A stretch of 64,000 nt of DNA from Tissierellia bacterium (lineage in GTDB: Bacteria; Bacillota; Clostridia; Tissierellales; Peptoniphilaceae): the NCBI GenBank assembly GCA_030538075.1, contig JAUNUQ010000001.1, positions 78,619 through 142,618 of the forward strand, given 5' to 3'. This document shows, in pieces, positions 8,863 through 17,572 of the stretch. The notes under the pieces were generated by a model. The model made no database searches, was not told the origin of the DNA, and saw nothing but the letters and a program-made list of their open reading frames with translations. The first letter of the stretch is position 1, and every line of letters starts with the position of its first letter. Made by a program: the position numbers and the translations under genes.

Positions 8863-9044
8863 AATTGTATAGAAGACTTTGATCGCAATCAGTACCTGCA
8901 AGGGGAATTACAATGCGTGAGTCTTCCGTTCGCTGTGATTATACGGCATAGAGGCTTATGCAAAGAAAGGTGGTACCACGCGATGGCGTCCTTTCAAGGT
9001 ATAGGTCTTTTATTTTCTTATTTATCGCTTTAAAGGAGGATATG
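8863..9044 (+). promoter_or_regulatory. T-box leader of tyrS with a very short Stem I and possible ribosome-site sequestration
   Basis: The conserved T-box core, AAAGGTGGTACCACG (8966-8980), precedes tyrosyl-tRNA synthetase. Stem I is closed by GAAGACT/AGTCTTC (8872-8878, 8920-8926) with CGCA/TGCG inside. It holds an AGTA (8891-8894) and GAA (8905-8907) loop-E pair and the Tyr codon TAC (8909-8911), and ends in a tiny CC-TGCAA-GG hairpin. It is only about 55 bases long, against roughly 100 in classic T-boxes. Stem III is GCATA/TATGC (8946-8950, 8957-8961). The antiterminator-type helix pairs AAAGG (8966-8970) with CCTTT (8990-8994). TCCTTT (8989-8994) is also perfectly complementary to AAAGGA (9032-9037) in the ribosome-binding site. 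No GC-rich hairpin plus U-run is seen, which points to translational control. Confidence 0.85.
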
Positions 9045-10289
9045 ATGGAGTACAATAATGTTTTTGATGAATTAGTGGATCGTGGCTATTTTGAACAGGC
9101 CACCTTCGAGGAGGAGTTAAGGGATTTATTAGGAAAAGAAAAAATCCCCTTCTATATAGGATTTGACGCAACGGCAGATTCTCTAACTGTTGGGCATTTC
9201 ATCCAGATCATGGTCATGATGCGCATGCAGCGCCATGGACATATTCCGATTGCACTATTGGGCGGTGGCACCACGATGATTGGCGACCCATCTGGCCGCA
9301 GTGACATGCGAATGCTGATGACCAAGGAGCAGATCGACCACAATGCAAACTGCTTTTTTAAGCAATTTCAGCGCTTCCTGGACTTCTCCGATGGCAAAGC
9401 CCATATGATCAATAATTCAGAGTGGCTGTTGGACCTGAACTTCCTGGATTTCATGCGGGAAATTGGGACCCATTTCTCTGTGAACAAGATGCTGACCATG
9501 GATGCCTACAAAAACCGCCTCGATCAAGGGCTGACTTTCTTCGAATTTGGCTATATGCTGATGCAGTCCTATGACTATCTGGTGCTCTACCGTAAATTCG
9601 GCTGCAAACTCCAGATGGGCGGATCCGATCAATGGTCCAATATCCTTGGGGGCTATGACCTCGTTCGCAAATTAGAGAGCGACAAGGTATATGCGATGAC
9701 CTTTAAGCTCTTGACCACAGCCGATGGACAGAAGATGGGCAAGTCCCAAAAGGGAGCCGTATGGCTGGATGAGGAGAAGACCTCCCCATACGAGCTCTTC
9801 CAGTATATGCGCAATGTAGATGACCGGGATGTGGAGAAATTTCTGTTGATGCTGACATTCCTACCTTCCGAAGAATGTAGGCGACTTGGTCAGCTACAGG
9901 ATGAGAAGATCAACGAGGCAAAGGAGATTCTGGCGTTTGAAGTCACCAAGATCATCCACGGTGAAGAAAAGGCGGAAGCAGCCAAGGAAGCTGCCCGCTC
10001 TCTATTCCAACAGGGAGTATCCAGCGAGAATATGACCACCTCTGCGTTGGATTCCGCTCTATTTGAAGAAGGGATTGGCATCTTGGAGCTGCTGACCAAA
10101 GTGGAATTGACGAAGTCCAATGGAGAGGCCCGCCGGCTGATCAATCAGGGCGGGATTCACCTAAACGGCGTCAAAGTCGAGGACCCTGCCCTGATCGTAA
10201 CGGGGGAATCCTTTGAGGGAGAAGAGTTGATTATTAAAAAGGGTAAGAAAGTATATCATCGCATACTGCGAGGGCAACAAGATCAATGA
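9045..10289 (+). CDS. tyrS: Tyrosyl-tRNA synthetase
   Basis: A 414-residue class I aminoacyl-tRNA synthetase. It has the HIGH-type motif TVGHF (about residues 42-46), the tyrosine-site segment GGSDQWSNILGG and the KMSKS loop KMGKSQKG, followed by an S4 RNA-binding domain (about 345-410) with EARRLINQGGIHLNG. It charges tRNA-Tyr with tyrosine using ATP. ATG 9045 is chosen because it lies 5 bases after AGGAGG; the adjacent ATG 9042 is only 2 bases away. The upstream T-box lets uncharged tRNA-Tyr raise expression. It overlaps the MATE gene by 4 bases. Confidence 0.97.
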   Translation: MEYNNVFDELVDRGYFEQATFEEELRDLLGKEKIPFYIGFDATADSLTVGHFIQIMVMMRMQRHGHIPIALLGGGTTMIGDPSGRSDMRMLMTKEQIDHNANCFFKQFQRFLDFSDGKAHMINNSEWLLDLNFLDFMREIGTHFSVNKMLTMDAYKNRLDQGLTFFEFGYMLMQSYDYLVLYRKFGCKLQMGGSDQWSNILGGYDLVRKLESDKVYAMTFKLLTTADGQKMGKSQKGAVWLDEEKTSPYELFQYMRNVDDRDVEKFLLMLTFLPSEECRRLGQLQDEKINEAKEILAFEVTKIIHGEEKAEAAKEAARSLFQQGVSSENMTTSALDSALFEEGIGILELLTKVELTKSNGEARRLINQGGIHLNGVKVEDPALIVTGESFEGEELIIKKGKKVYHRILRGQQDQ

Positions 10290-11686
10290 CGGATCTTCGC
10301 TCTAGCCGCTCAAAAATGCTCGGGGAACAGCCCATCCCAGAGCTGCTGATGCGATTTTCCGTGCCCGCCATCGTAGGCATGATGGTTAATGCACTCTATA
10401 ATGTAGTAGATCGAATTTTCCTGGGGGCTGGGGTCAGTCAGTTGGCCATTGGCGGGGTCTTTTTGAACTTCCCCATCCTGCTGATGATCATGGCCTTTGG
10501 GATGCTCATCGGGGTAGGAGGCAGCACTTTGGCCTCCATTCGCTTCGGCGAAGGGAAAAAGGAAGAGTCAGAGAAGATCTTGGGAAATGCCATCACGCTG
10601 ACGGCCCTCTTTGGGATTGCGATGATGATCCTGTTTTCGATATTTCTCGAAAAGCTGCTCAGGCTCTTTGGCGCTTCGGAGACGATCCTCCCCTATGCGA
10701 TAGACTATGGCCGGATCATCGTCCTGGGAATTCCCTTTCAGATCATCGGATTTGGAATCAACTTCTTTATCCGCAGCGAGGGGAATCCCAAGGTCGCGAT
10801 GGCCACCATGTTTATTGGCGCCATCACCAATATCATCCTAGACTATGTGTTCATCTATCCCCTACAGATGGGGGTAATGGGAGCCGCTCTGGCGACGATT
10901 ATCGGTCAGCTCTTCTCAGCGATCTGGGTCATGCGCTATTTCCTCTCCAATCAGTCCCTACTGAAGCTAAGACGAGAGACCCTTCGCCTCGAATGGAAAT
11001 ATGTAAAAGAGATTTTCTCTCTGGGCATCACGCCCTTTTCCATGCAGCTGGTTGCCAGTGGGATCAATATCCTATACAATAATCAGCTCCAAGCCTATGG
11101 AGGCGATCTGGCGACTTCCAGTATGGGGGTCATCCAGAGTATCTCCACGCTGGCTTTTATGCCAGTATTTGGGCTAAATCAGGGCATAAGCCCCATCGTC
11201 GGCTTCAATCACGGTGCGAGGAATTACAAACGAGTCCAGAAGACCATGCAGATTGGCATCTGGATCGCCGTCTTGTATATGACTGCCAATTGGATCATTT
11301 CAATGGCCTTCCCCGAAGTATTGGTCCGCATCTTTATCAGCCGTCCCGACGAATTCGCCATCATCCGGGATATGGTGGTGCCTGGGGTGCGATTAAACAA
11401 CCTATTCATCCCCATTGCAGGTTATCAGATCATCGCCGCCAACTATTTTCAGTCCACGGGAAAGCCGCGCATCGGTTTTATTTTGACGATGTCCAGGCAA
11501 TTGCTCATCCTATTGCCGGCGATTACCATCTTGCCCCTGTTTTTTGGCATGAATGGAATCTGGGTGGCGATGGCCATCTCCGATGGACTCTCCTCCCTCA
11601 TTACGACCTTTTTCATCCTGCGCGCAGGCATATTGCACAAGCCACAGGTCGATCACCACTGTGAATCGATGCTGGGAGCCCAGTAG
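10286..11686 (+). CDS. MATE family multidrug/cation efflux transporter
   Basis: A 466-residue protein with about twelve membrane helices in two homologous halves, typical of MATE (DinF/NorM-like) exporters. Family segments include VPAIVGMMVNALYNVVDRIFLG near the start and PIVGFNHGARNYKRVQKTM near residue 305. These antiporters expel drugs or metabolites using Na+ or H+. The start ATGA overlaps the tyrS stop, so it is translated from the same mRNA and should also respond to the tyrS T-box. The substrate is unknown. Confidence 0.93.
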   Translation: MTDLRSSRSKMLGEQPIPELLMRFSVPAIVGMMVNALYNVVDRIFLGAGVSQLAIGGVFLNFPILLMIMAFGMLIGVGGSTLASIRFGEGKKEESEKILGNAITLTALFGIAMMILFSIFLEKLLRLFGASETILPYAIDYGRIIVLGIPFQIIGFGINFFIRSEGNPKVAMATMFIGAITNIILDYVFIYPLQMGVMGAALATIIGQLFSAIWVMRYFLSNQSLLKLRRETLRLEWKYVKEIFSLGITPFSMQLVASGINILYNNQLQAYGGDLATSSMGVIQSISTLAFMPVFGLNQGISPIVGFNHGARNYKRVQKTMQIGIWIAVLYMTANWIISMAFPEVLVRIFISRPDEFAIIRDMVVPGVRLNNLFIPIAGYQIIAANYFQSTGKPRIGFILTMSRQLLILLPAITILPLFFGMNGIWVAMAISDGLSSLITTFFILRAGILHKPQVDHHCESMLGAQ

Positions 11687-11690
11687 ATAC

Positions 11691-11724
11691 AAAAATCCGA
11701 TTGGAATACTCCAATCGGATTTTT
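11691..11724. terminator. Bidirectional terminator between the MATE gene and the ApbE gene
   Basis: Fifteen-base perfect arms (11691-11705 and 11710-11724) with loop ATAC. The arms start with an A-run and end with a T-run, so it ends both convergent transcripts. Confidence 0.93.
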
Positions 11725-11730
11725 CATATG

Positions 11731-12843
11731 CTATTCATCTTTCGACGTCGCTCCCTCAGAGCGCATCTCTTTTTTTAGGTTCTCCGTCGCCGTAATCGTG
11801 TTGTCGTTCAAGATCCAAATTGCTTCGACGCCATCCAATCCCTCAATGAATTTCTTACTCTCCTCAAAGGGCATCAAAAAGGCTGCTGTGGATAAAAAGT
11901 CTGCCAGTCCACTGTCCTCAGTGACGACACTGACGGAGCGGAAATAGGTCATGGGCATCTTTTCGACGGGATCGATCAAATGGTGATAGGTCTTTCCATC
12001 TACAGTATAATAGCGCTGATAGTCCCCACTTGTGACGACGCTGGTCCCCTTTACATAGAGGACTTCGATCGTCTGCTCACCAGATTTTCCCATGGCATTA
12101 TCGGGATTTTGAATGCCGATTCCCCATCGATTGCGCAGGCCATCCTTGGGCTGGCCGATGGTTCGCACATTGCCCCCAGCACTGACGATGGCCGAATCCA
12201 CGCCTCGCTCCAACAGAGCCTTCGCCACGAGTTCTGTGGCATAGCCCTTGGCGACTGCACCCAGATCCAAGGACATCAGCGGATCAACCAACTGGACGGT
12301 ACTCTTTTTGGAATCAATCTTCACGTCATTTAGATTGACATGTTGCGCAGCTTCGTTGAGTTCCTCTAGGGTTGGGATCTTGGCCTCCTGCGGATTGGCT
12401 AGACCTTCTTCGCGGTATTGATGCCAGATCCCTAAGACGGCCCCTAGGGCGATATTGGTCTTATCACTGTATTTCTTGGTGTAATCCCTACTGAGCTGAA
12501 TGAGATCGATGAGCTCCTTGTCGACGACAATGGGATCCTTCCCCGCATTGTCATTGAGGGTCTTCACATTACTGACTCCATCATAGTTCTGGTAGTTATC
12601 AAAAATCTTGTGCAGCCGCTGAAATTCTGACTCCACAAAAGCCGCTTGCTCGTCAAACGCCTTTTGGGAATTCATATAAGCCACAAAACTGATCACTGTG
12701 TCAAAGGTATTATAGAACACATATTCATATTTTTCCCGCTTCTCATTCGAGCTGCCAATTTTTGCATCTGGATCTACTTTCTGGTTGCCGCAACCCGCCA
12801 ATAACAGGGCTATTGCCAACAGAGCAGCAAATACTCTTCTCAT
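11731..12843 (-). CDS. apbE: FAD:protein FMN transferase (ApbE family lipoprotein)
   Basis: About 370 residues from ATG 12843 (GGAGG seven bases upstream). The lipoprotein signal has lipobox LLAGC (Cys about 18), so it is anchored outside the membrane. The ApbE domain follows: MSLDLGAVAKGYATELV, SAIVSAGGNVRTIGQ and the late HHLIDP segment that binds Mg/FAD. The family moves FMN from FAD onto Thr of target flavoproteins such as RnfG/NqrC or extracellular electron-transfer proteins. No obvious FMN-bind target with an SGAT motif was found in the window, so the partner is elsewhere. Confidence 0.93.
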   Translation of the reverse strand: MRRVFAALLAIALLLAGCGNQKVDPDAKIGSSNEKREKYEYVFYNTFDTVISFVAYMNSQKAFDEQAAFVESEFQRLHKIFDNYQNYDGVSNVKTLNDNAGKDPIVVDKELIDLIQLSRDYTKKYSDKTNIALGAVLGIWHQYREEGLANPQEAKIPTLEELNEAAQHVNLNDVKIDSKKSTVQLVDPLMSLDLGAVAKGYATELVAKALLERGVDSAIVSAGGNVRTIGQPKDGLRNRWGIGIQNPDNAMGKSGEQTIEVLYVKGTSVVTSGDYQRYYTVDGKTYHHLIDPVEKMPMTYFRSVSVVTEDSGLADFLSTAAFLMPFEESKKFIEGLDGVEAIWILNDNTITATENLKKEMRSEGATSKDE

Positions 12844-12902
12844 CGTCGCCTCCCATGGGTTCATATAGTTATGATATCAAAACAACCATTCCTTTTCAAC
12901 GA

Positions 12903-14042
12903 CTATGCGCGGTATACGAGCTTTCCATCCAAAAAGGTCTCCTGTAGATTTCCCTCTAAATCCATGACGATTACATCTGCCGATCGACCCGGCTTGATCA
13001 AACCAACTCTGTCCTCTAATCCCACGCTGAGAGCGGCGTTGTAGCTGGCCATCTTTAAAGATTGGAAAAGAGTTGCGATTCCCCATTCTGTGGTATTTCG
13101 AATCCCCTCCGAGAGATAGAGTAGGCTTCCCGCCAAGGCGCCATTTGACAGCATGGGATAGCCATCTTTTAGCGTTACCTCGTATTCTCCAAGGCTGTAT
13201 TCTCCATCTGGCATTCCGCCTGCCATCATGCAATCCGTTACCAGGACGATCTTGTCTCTGCCCTTGACGTCCATTAAGATATTGGCGCTGACAGGGTGGA
13301 CATGATGCCCATCGGCGATCAACTCCGAATAGGTCTCCTTCAAATTCATCGCCGCCCCAACCATGCCCGGCTCTCGGTGATGTAGCCCTCGCATGGCATT
13401 AAAAGTGTGGACGAAGATGGATGCACCTGCCTCCACCGCAGCTTTTGCCTGGACATAATTGGCATTACTGTGACCCAGCGCGATATAGATCCCCATCTCT
13501 CGAGCCTTTTTGACAAAACATGTCGTATTCTCATATTCGGGAGCGATGGCGATCTTGCGTATCATTCCACCGGAGAGTTCCTGTAGTTCTTGGAGCCGTT
13601 CAATATTGGGAGCTTCCATATATCTGGGATTCTGCGCTCCTTTGTACCTGGATGTGAAAAAGGGACCCTCCAAGAATATTCCCATGAGTTTTGCGCCTGT
13701 CAACTTGTCTGCACTCTCCCTGAGCACAGACATCGCCGTATCCAAATCTCTATCTGAAGAGGTCAGCGTCGTCGCCAAAAAACTCGTCACACCCATTTCT
13801 GGCAATGCTAGAGAGAGGGCCTGAACGGAAGACTCGACACAGTCCATGACGTCGTAGCCCTTAAACCCGTGAATATGCGTGTCAAATAGACCTGGGGCAA
13901 TCGCTTTGCCGCTGTGATCGATATAATCACCTGCATAGTCATCCAGGATTTCTCTTATATATCCATCTTCCATCACCAGAAAAGCATCTGTCTGAATTTC
14001 GTCTTGCAAGAAGAGGTTTCCTTTTAAAACCGTTTTAGCCAC
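12903..14042 (-). CDS. nagA: N-acetylglucosamine-6-phosphate deacetylase
   Basis: A 379-residue amidohydrolase. GTG 14042 is the best start: GAGGAGG lies 6 bases upstream and the length then matches NagA (about 380). Metal and catalytic motifs are HIHGFKGYDVMD (about 57-68), IFLEGPF, GHSNA, HTFNAMRGLHHREPG and LVTDCMMAGG. It removes acetate from GlcNAc-6-P to give GlcN-6-P for amino-sugar catabolism or cell-wall recycling. No nagB or GntR regulator is adjacent. Its promoter lies between it and the divergent stress-protein gene (TATAAT on the minus strand near 14070). Confidence 0.94.
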   Translation of the reverse strand: MAKTVLKGNLFLQDEIQTDAFLVMEDGYIREILDDYAGDYIDHSGKAIAPGLFDTHIHGFKGYDVMDCVESSVQALSLALPEMGVTSFLATTLTSSDRDLDTAMSVLRESADKLTGAKLMGIFLEGPFFTSRYKGAQNPRYMEAPNIERLQELQELSGGMIRKIAIAPEYENTTCFVKKAREMGIYIALGHSNANYVQAKAAVEAGASIFVHTFNAMRGLHHREPGMVGAAMNLKETYSELIADGHHVHPVSANILMDVKGRDKIVLVTDCMMAGGMPDGEYSLGEYEVTLKDGYPMLSNGALAGSLLYLSEGIRNTTEWGIATLFQSLKMASYNAALSVGLEDRVGLIKPGRSADVIVMDLEGNLQETFLDGKLVYRA

Positions 14043-14162
14043 CTTGACCCTCCTCAAAAACTTTATAGTATTATACCATAAAACACGCAACTTTAATCAC
14101 CAAATTTGATTATCTACTATGATTCTGGGTAGAAATATTAACAGAAGAGAGGAGTGGGTAAA

Positions 14163-15035
14163 ATGAAAAAATATTTAGTTCCTGTTGACGGTTCCCCTAA
14201 CTCCAAGAAAGCAATGGCAACCGCCAGCCGAATGGCAGCAAAAACTGGTGGAAGCATAACACTGCTCTGTGTCATCGACACGGAGTCCGTCGTCATGCAC
14301 TCCCAAGTCAATGTTATGATGGCCGAGATAATGGATAAGACGAAGGATGCCTATGATTCCATGTTGGATTCTCTGATTGAAGAGTACCGCTCTGAAAAAT
14401 ATGAACTGCGAAAAGAGATCCGCTACGGCAATGTAGCCGGAGAAATATTAGAAGAGTCTGACAAGGGTTACGACATGATCCTAATCGGTAGCCGTGGTCT
14501 CTCCCTTCTCTCCAGAACCTTCTTGGGCTCCGTGTCTAATAAGGTCGTACATCATACAAAGATCCCAATCCTAGTTGTCAAAGAATATCACGAAAATGAT
14601 TTTTCCAAGATTCTAGTCCCCATCGATGGTTCCACGAATTCCCGTAGGGCACTCTATGTCGCCAGCGAAATCGGTGAGTACTTTGGCAGCGAACTGACTC
14701 TGATCAATGTCGTAAATAAACTGCAGATTCCAGATGTGCGCGGCGTCGATTTGGACAATGTCGCCGGCTATTATCCAAAGACTCGGGAGATCTCCGAAAT
14801 GCTCCTAAAAGATAATGCCAAACGAATTGATTCCTATCCCCACAAAGTACAACTGGTATCCAAGGTTGGGAATGTCTCTGAGATGATTATGGATATGGCG
14901 GAAAATGAGGATTTTGATTTGATCATCATCGGCAACCGCGGACTGGGCACCATCCAGCGAACGGTCCTAGGCTCCATCTCCAATGCCGTCCTCAATCACT
15001 CGAAGAAATCCGTTTTGATTATCCACGGAAACTAA
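14163..15035 (+). CDS. Tandem universal stress protein (two UspA domains)
   Basis: A 290-residue cytoplasmic protein starting at ATG 14163 after GAGAGGAG. It contains two Usp domains (about 1-142 and 147-290). Each begins with a KILVPIDGSxNS-like strand and ends with an ATP-loop motif of the form GxRGL-x2-x-G-S-V/I-SN: IGSRGLSLLSRTFLGSVSN and IGNRGLGTIQRTVLGSISN. These motifs mark ATP-binding Usp proteins, which are linked to stress or energy sensing. It is alone in its transcription unit, with a terminator downstream. Confidence 0.93.
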   Translation: MKKYLVPVDGSPNSKKAMATASRMAAKTGGSITLLCVIDTESVVMHSQVNVMMAEIMDKTKDAYDSMLDSLIEEYRSEKYELRKEIRYGNVAGEILEESDKGYDMILIGSRGLSLLSRTFLGSVSNKVVHHTKIPILVVKEYHENDFSKILVPIDGSTNSRRALYVASEIGEYFGSELTLINVVNKLQIPDVRGVDLDNVAGYYPKTREISEMLLKDNAKRIDSYPHKVQLVSKVGNVSEMIMDMAENEDFDLIIIGNRGLGTIQRTVLGSISNAVLNHSKKSVLIIHGN

Positions 15036-15070
15036 AACCATTCACTTATCCCATTGATGAATCGCAACCA

Positions 15071-15103
15071 TTGAGCGCCACTACATCGTGGCGCTCAATT
15101 CTT
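15071..15103 (+). terminator. Terminator after the universal stress protein gene
   Basis: Eleven-base arms TTGAGCGCCAC (15071-15081) and GTGGCGCTCAA (15088-15098), followed by TTCTTTT. Confidence 0.9.
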
Positions 15104-15189
15104 TTGCACTATCGGCAAAGGGAGCAATGCTATTCATCATGTTGTTCCACTGTTTTTGGGTTCCTATATAAATTCAGGAGTTGATTTTC

Positions 15190-15873
15190 ATGAAAAATCT
15201 TTTACTGTTAGAAGATGACCGAACCCTATGTCAGGGGATCGCATTGGCACTGCAATCGGATCGTCTTCGTATCACACAGTGCCACAGCATCAGCGAGGCA
15301 ACTCGCCAACTACAGAGCCAAGAGTACCATCTGGCGATTTTCGATATCAATCTGCCGGATGGAAGTGGTTTGGTTCTGCTCGTCCAGGTTCGAAAGACCA
15401 AACAGCTCCCCGTCCTCTTGCTGACCGCCATGGACACGGAGATAAATATCGTCAACGGCTTAGAGCTGGGGGCAGATGACTATATCACCAAGCCATTTTC
15501 TCTAGCGGTACTCAGAGCCAGGGTCTCTGCACAGCTCCGCCGCTTAGATCCTGCACCTGAGCAATCTTATCAGCAGGATATGTTCCGGTTTGACTTCGAT
15601 CGAATGGAGTTCTGGAAGGGGCAGCAACAGATTGAACTGAGTAGGACAGAACAAAAATTGCTGCGCCAGTTGATCGATCACCCCGGCATGACCTTGACCA
15701 GAGGACAGTTGATCGATGCCATCTGGACAGATGAGAGGAGCTATGTAGATGAGAACGCTCTCTCTGTCGCCATCAAACGGCTACGAGACAAGTTGGAGGA
15801 CAATCCCAAGAAGCCCTTCTATATCCATACTATCTATGGCATCGGATATATGTGGAAGGTGAATCCATGTTAG
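15190..15873 (+). CDS. Two-component response regulator, OmpR/PhoB family
   Basis: A 227-residue protein. ATG 15190 lies 9 bases after AGGAG (the TTG at 15181 touches it and is rejected). The receiver domain has the acidic pair EDD (8-10), phospho-acceptor Asp52 in FDINLPDG, and the conserved Lys in DDYITKPF. The C-terminal winged helix (about 130-225) contains the RLRDKLEDNP recognition region. It overlaps the kinase gene by 7 bases. The neighbouring ABC exporter is its probable target. Confidence 0.94.
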   Translation: MKNLLLLEDDRTLCQGIALALQSDRLRITQCHSISEATRQLQSQEYHLAIFDINLPDGSGLVLLVQVRKTKQLPVLLLTAMDTEINIVNGLELGADDYITKPFSLAVLRARVSAQLRRLDPAPEQSYQQDMFRFDFDRMEFWKGQQQIELSRTEQKLLRQLIDHPGMTLTRGQLIDAIWTDERSYVDENALSVAIKRLRDKLEDNPKKPFYIHTIYGIGYMWKVNPC

Positions 15874-16781
15874 GGGATGCCATCCAATTGCCGCTTGTCC
15901 TAGCGATCCCACTCGTCTGTGCGATGATCGTCCTTTGGAATCGCATCCGAACTAGGCGCATCCTCGAGTCCATGTCGAGGATGTTGGATGAAGCCATTCA
16001 GGGACAATTTCGAGCGTCCCACTACGACGAGAGTCTCCAGTCCGCTGTAGAGGCGAGGTTAGCACAATATCTAGCCGCATCCCAGGTCGCCTCCCAAGAC
16101 TTAAGGACTGAAAAAGATCGAATTCAAAATCTCATCAGCGATATTTCCCACCAGACAAAGACTCCGATCTCCAATATCCTATTATATGGCCAGTTACTTC
16201 AGGAGCAGGAATTGAAGGAGCCTGCCCTCGATTATGTGCGCCTACTGAATGCACAAGCCGATAAACTGCATTTTTTAATTGATGTGCTCGTCAAAACCTC
16301 TCGATTGGAGTCGGGTATTCTCAAGTTGCATCCGGTTCTTTCACCTATTGAGGAATTAATCGATGCCACAGTGGACCCTCTGCGCATCGAAGCGGAGAAA
16401 AGACAGATCCGCATTCAGATCGAACCGACGGATCTAAATTCCTATTTCGACCCCAAATGGACGATGGAGGCATTGTCCAATCTAATAGACAATGCTATCA
16501 AATACAGTCTTCCCGGCGGAATCATCGAGATAACCACCCAGAAATACCATCTCTTTCACAGCATCTGCGTAACCGATTACGGCATTGGGATTTCGGAGGA
16601 TCAGCAGGCTGAGGTATTTGGACGCTTTTATCGCTCAGCGGAGGTTGCCCATGAGCCGGGAGTGGGGATCGGTCTCTACCTCGCTCGTCAGATCATCGAA
16701 ATTCAAGGGGGTTATCTAAAATTAAAATCGGAAAGGGGTAAATCCACGACCTTTTCCATATTTCTACCAACCAATCCGTAA
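15867..16781 (+). CDS. Sensor histidine kinase with one membrane helix and no sensor domain
   Basis: About 304 residues from ATG 15867 (GGAAGG upstream). A single N-terminal membrane helix (about residues 7-24) is followed directly by a coiled region and the H-box SDISHQTKTPI, with His95 as phospho-acceptor. The catalytic domain has LIDNAIKYS (N box), DYGIGISEDQQ (G1) and GVGIGLYLARQI (G2). There is no extracellular domain. In kinases of similar build that sit beside ABC exporters, the transporter itself senses the signal. That link is inferred here from the four-gene order. Confidence 0.9.
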   Translation: MLGDAIQLPLVLAIPLVCAMIVLWNRIRTRRILESMSRMLDEAIQGQFRASHYDESLQSAVEARLAQYLAASQVASQDLRTEKDRIQNLISDISHQTKTPISNILLYGQLLQEQELKEPALDYVRLLNAQADKLHFLIDVLVKTSRLESGILKLHPVLSPIEELIDATVDPLRIEAEKRQIRIQIEPTDLNSYFDPKWTMEALSNLIDNAIKYSLPGGIIEITTQKYHLFHSICVTDYGIGISEDQQAEVFGRFYRSAEVAHEPGVGIGLYLARQIIEIQGGYLKLKSERGKSTTFSIFLPTNP

Positions 16782-16845
16782 ATCTTTCCAGTCGGACAGA
16801 TTCTTCGTACTCTGCTGAAAGACTCAGGAAAGAATATTGTGATAC

Positions 16846-16878
16846 AGTCTGTATGAGGGCACGAATACAGACTTTTTC
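16846..16878 (+). terminator. Hairpin with U-run between the kinase gene and the ABC genes
   Basis: Nine-base perfect arms AGTCTGTAT (16846-16854) and ATACAGACT (16865-16873), loop of 10, followed by TTTTT. It is a complete intrinsic terminator placed just before the ribosome-binding site (AGGAGG about 16884) of the ABC ATPase. It either separates two units or attenuates read-through. Confidence 0.75.
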
Positions 16879-16894
16879 ATTTTAGGAGGTTATT

Positions 16895-17572
16895 ATGACC
16901 ATTTTACAAACAGAGGATTTAAAGAAGATCTATGGAGATGGCGAAGCTGCGGTTCACGCTTTGGACGGCATCTCCCTGACGGTTCCCAAGGGGGAGTTTC
17001 TCTCCATTGTCGGTACCTCCGGCAGTGGAAAATCCACTCTCTTACATATGCTAGGGGGTCTGGATCGCCCCACTTCCGGCACCGTCATCGTAGATGGGGT
17101 GAATCTGCAATCTTTAACGGATGAGGAATTGACAATTTTTCGCCGCCGAAAAATTGGCTTCGTCTTCCAAAACTACAATCTAGTGCCCATTTTGAATGTC
17201 TATGACAATATCGTTTTGCCCATTCAGCTCGACGGAAATGCCCCAGAAGAGGGATTCCTTCAGGAGATCCTGGGCATGTTGGGGCTGTTGGATAAACTGG
17301 ATCGCCTGCCATCCAACCTCTCTGGCGGACAGCAACAAAGAGTGGCCATCGCCCGGGCTTTGGCTTCGAAGCCGGCCATTCTACTGGCAGATGAACCCAC
17401 TGGCAATCTCGACAGCAGGAGCAGGCTGGATGTCATGGGATTACTGAAAGTCACCAGTCAGCGATTCGGTCAGACCATCGTAATGATCACGCACAACGAA
17501 GAGATCGCCCAGATGGCCGACCGAATACTGCGCATTGAAGATGGAAAACTGATTTGCGGTGATTTCGCATGA
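16895..17572 (+). CDS. ABC transporter ATP-binding protein (MacB/BceA type)
   Basis: A 225-residue ATPase with Walker A GTSGSGKST (about 40-48), Q-loop FVFQNYNLVP, signature LSGGQQQR, Walker [12 protein letters not shown] and an H-loop MITHNEE. This is the class that drives FtsX-domain permeases such as Bce, Vex or MacB systems. It is translated just before the permease with a 4-base ATGA overlap, and lies downstream of a two-component system that probably controls it. Confidence 0.94.
   Translation: MTILQTEDLKKIYGDGEAAVHALDGISLTVPKGEFLSIVGTSGSGKSTLLHMLGGLDRPTSGTVIVDGVNLQSLTDEELTIFRRRKIGFVFQNYNLVPILNVYDNIVLPIQLDGNAPEEGFLQEILGMLGLLDKLDRLPSNLSGGQQQRVAIARALASKPAILLADEPTGNLDSRSRLDVMGLLKVTSQRFGQTIVMITHNEEIAQMADRILRIEDGKLICGDFA

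Noticed and set aside
8347..8901. Longer start for the DUF488 gene
   Set aside because: It would run through the tyrS promoter and T-box; ATG 8712 has GGAGGGG and matches the family length.
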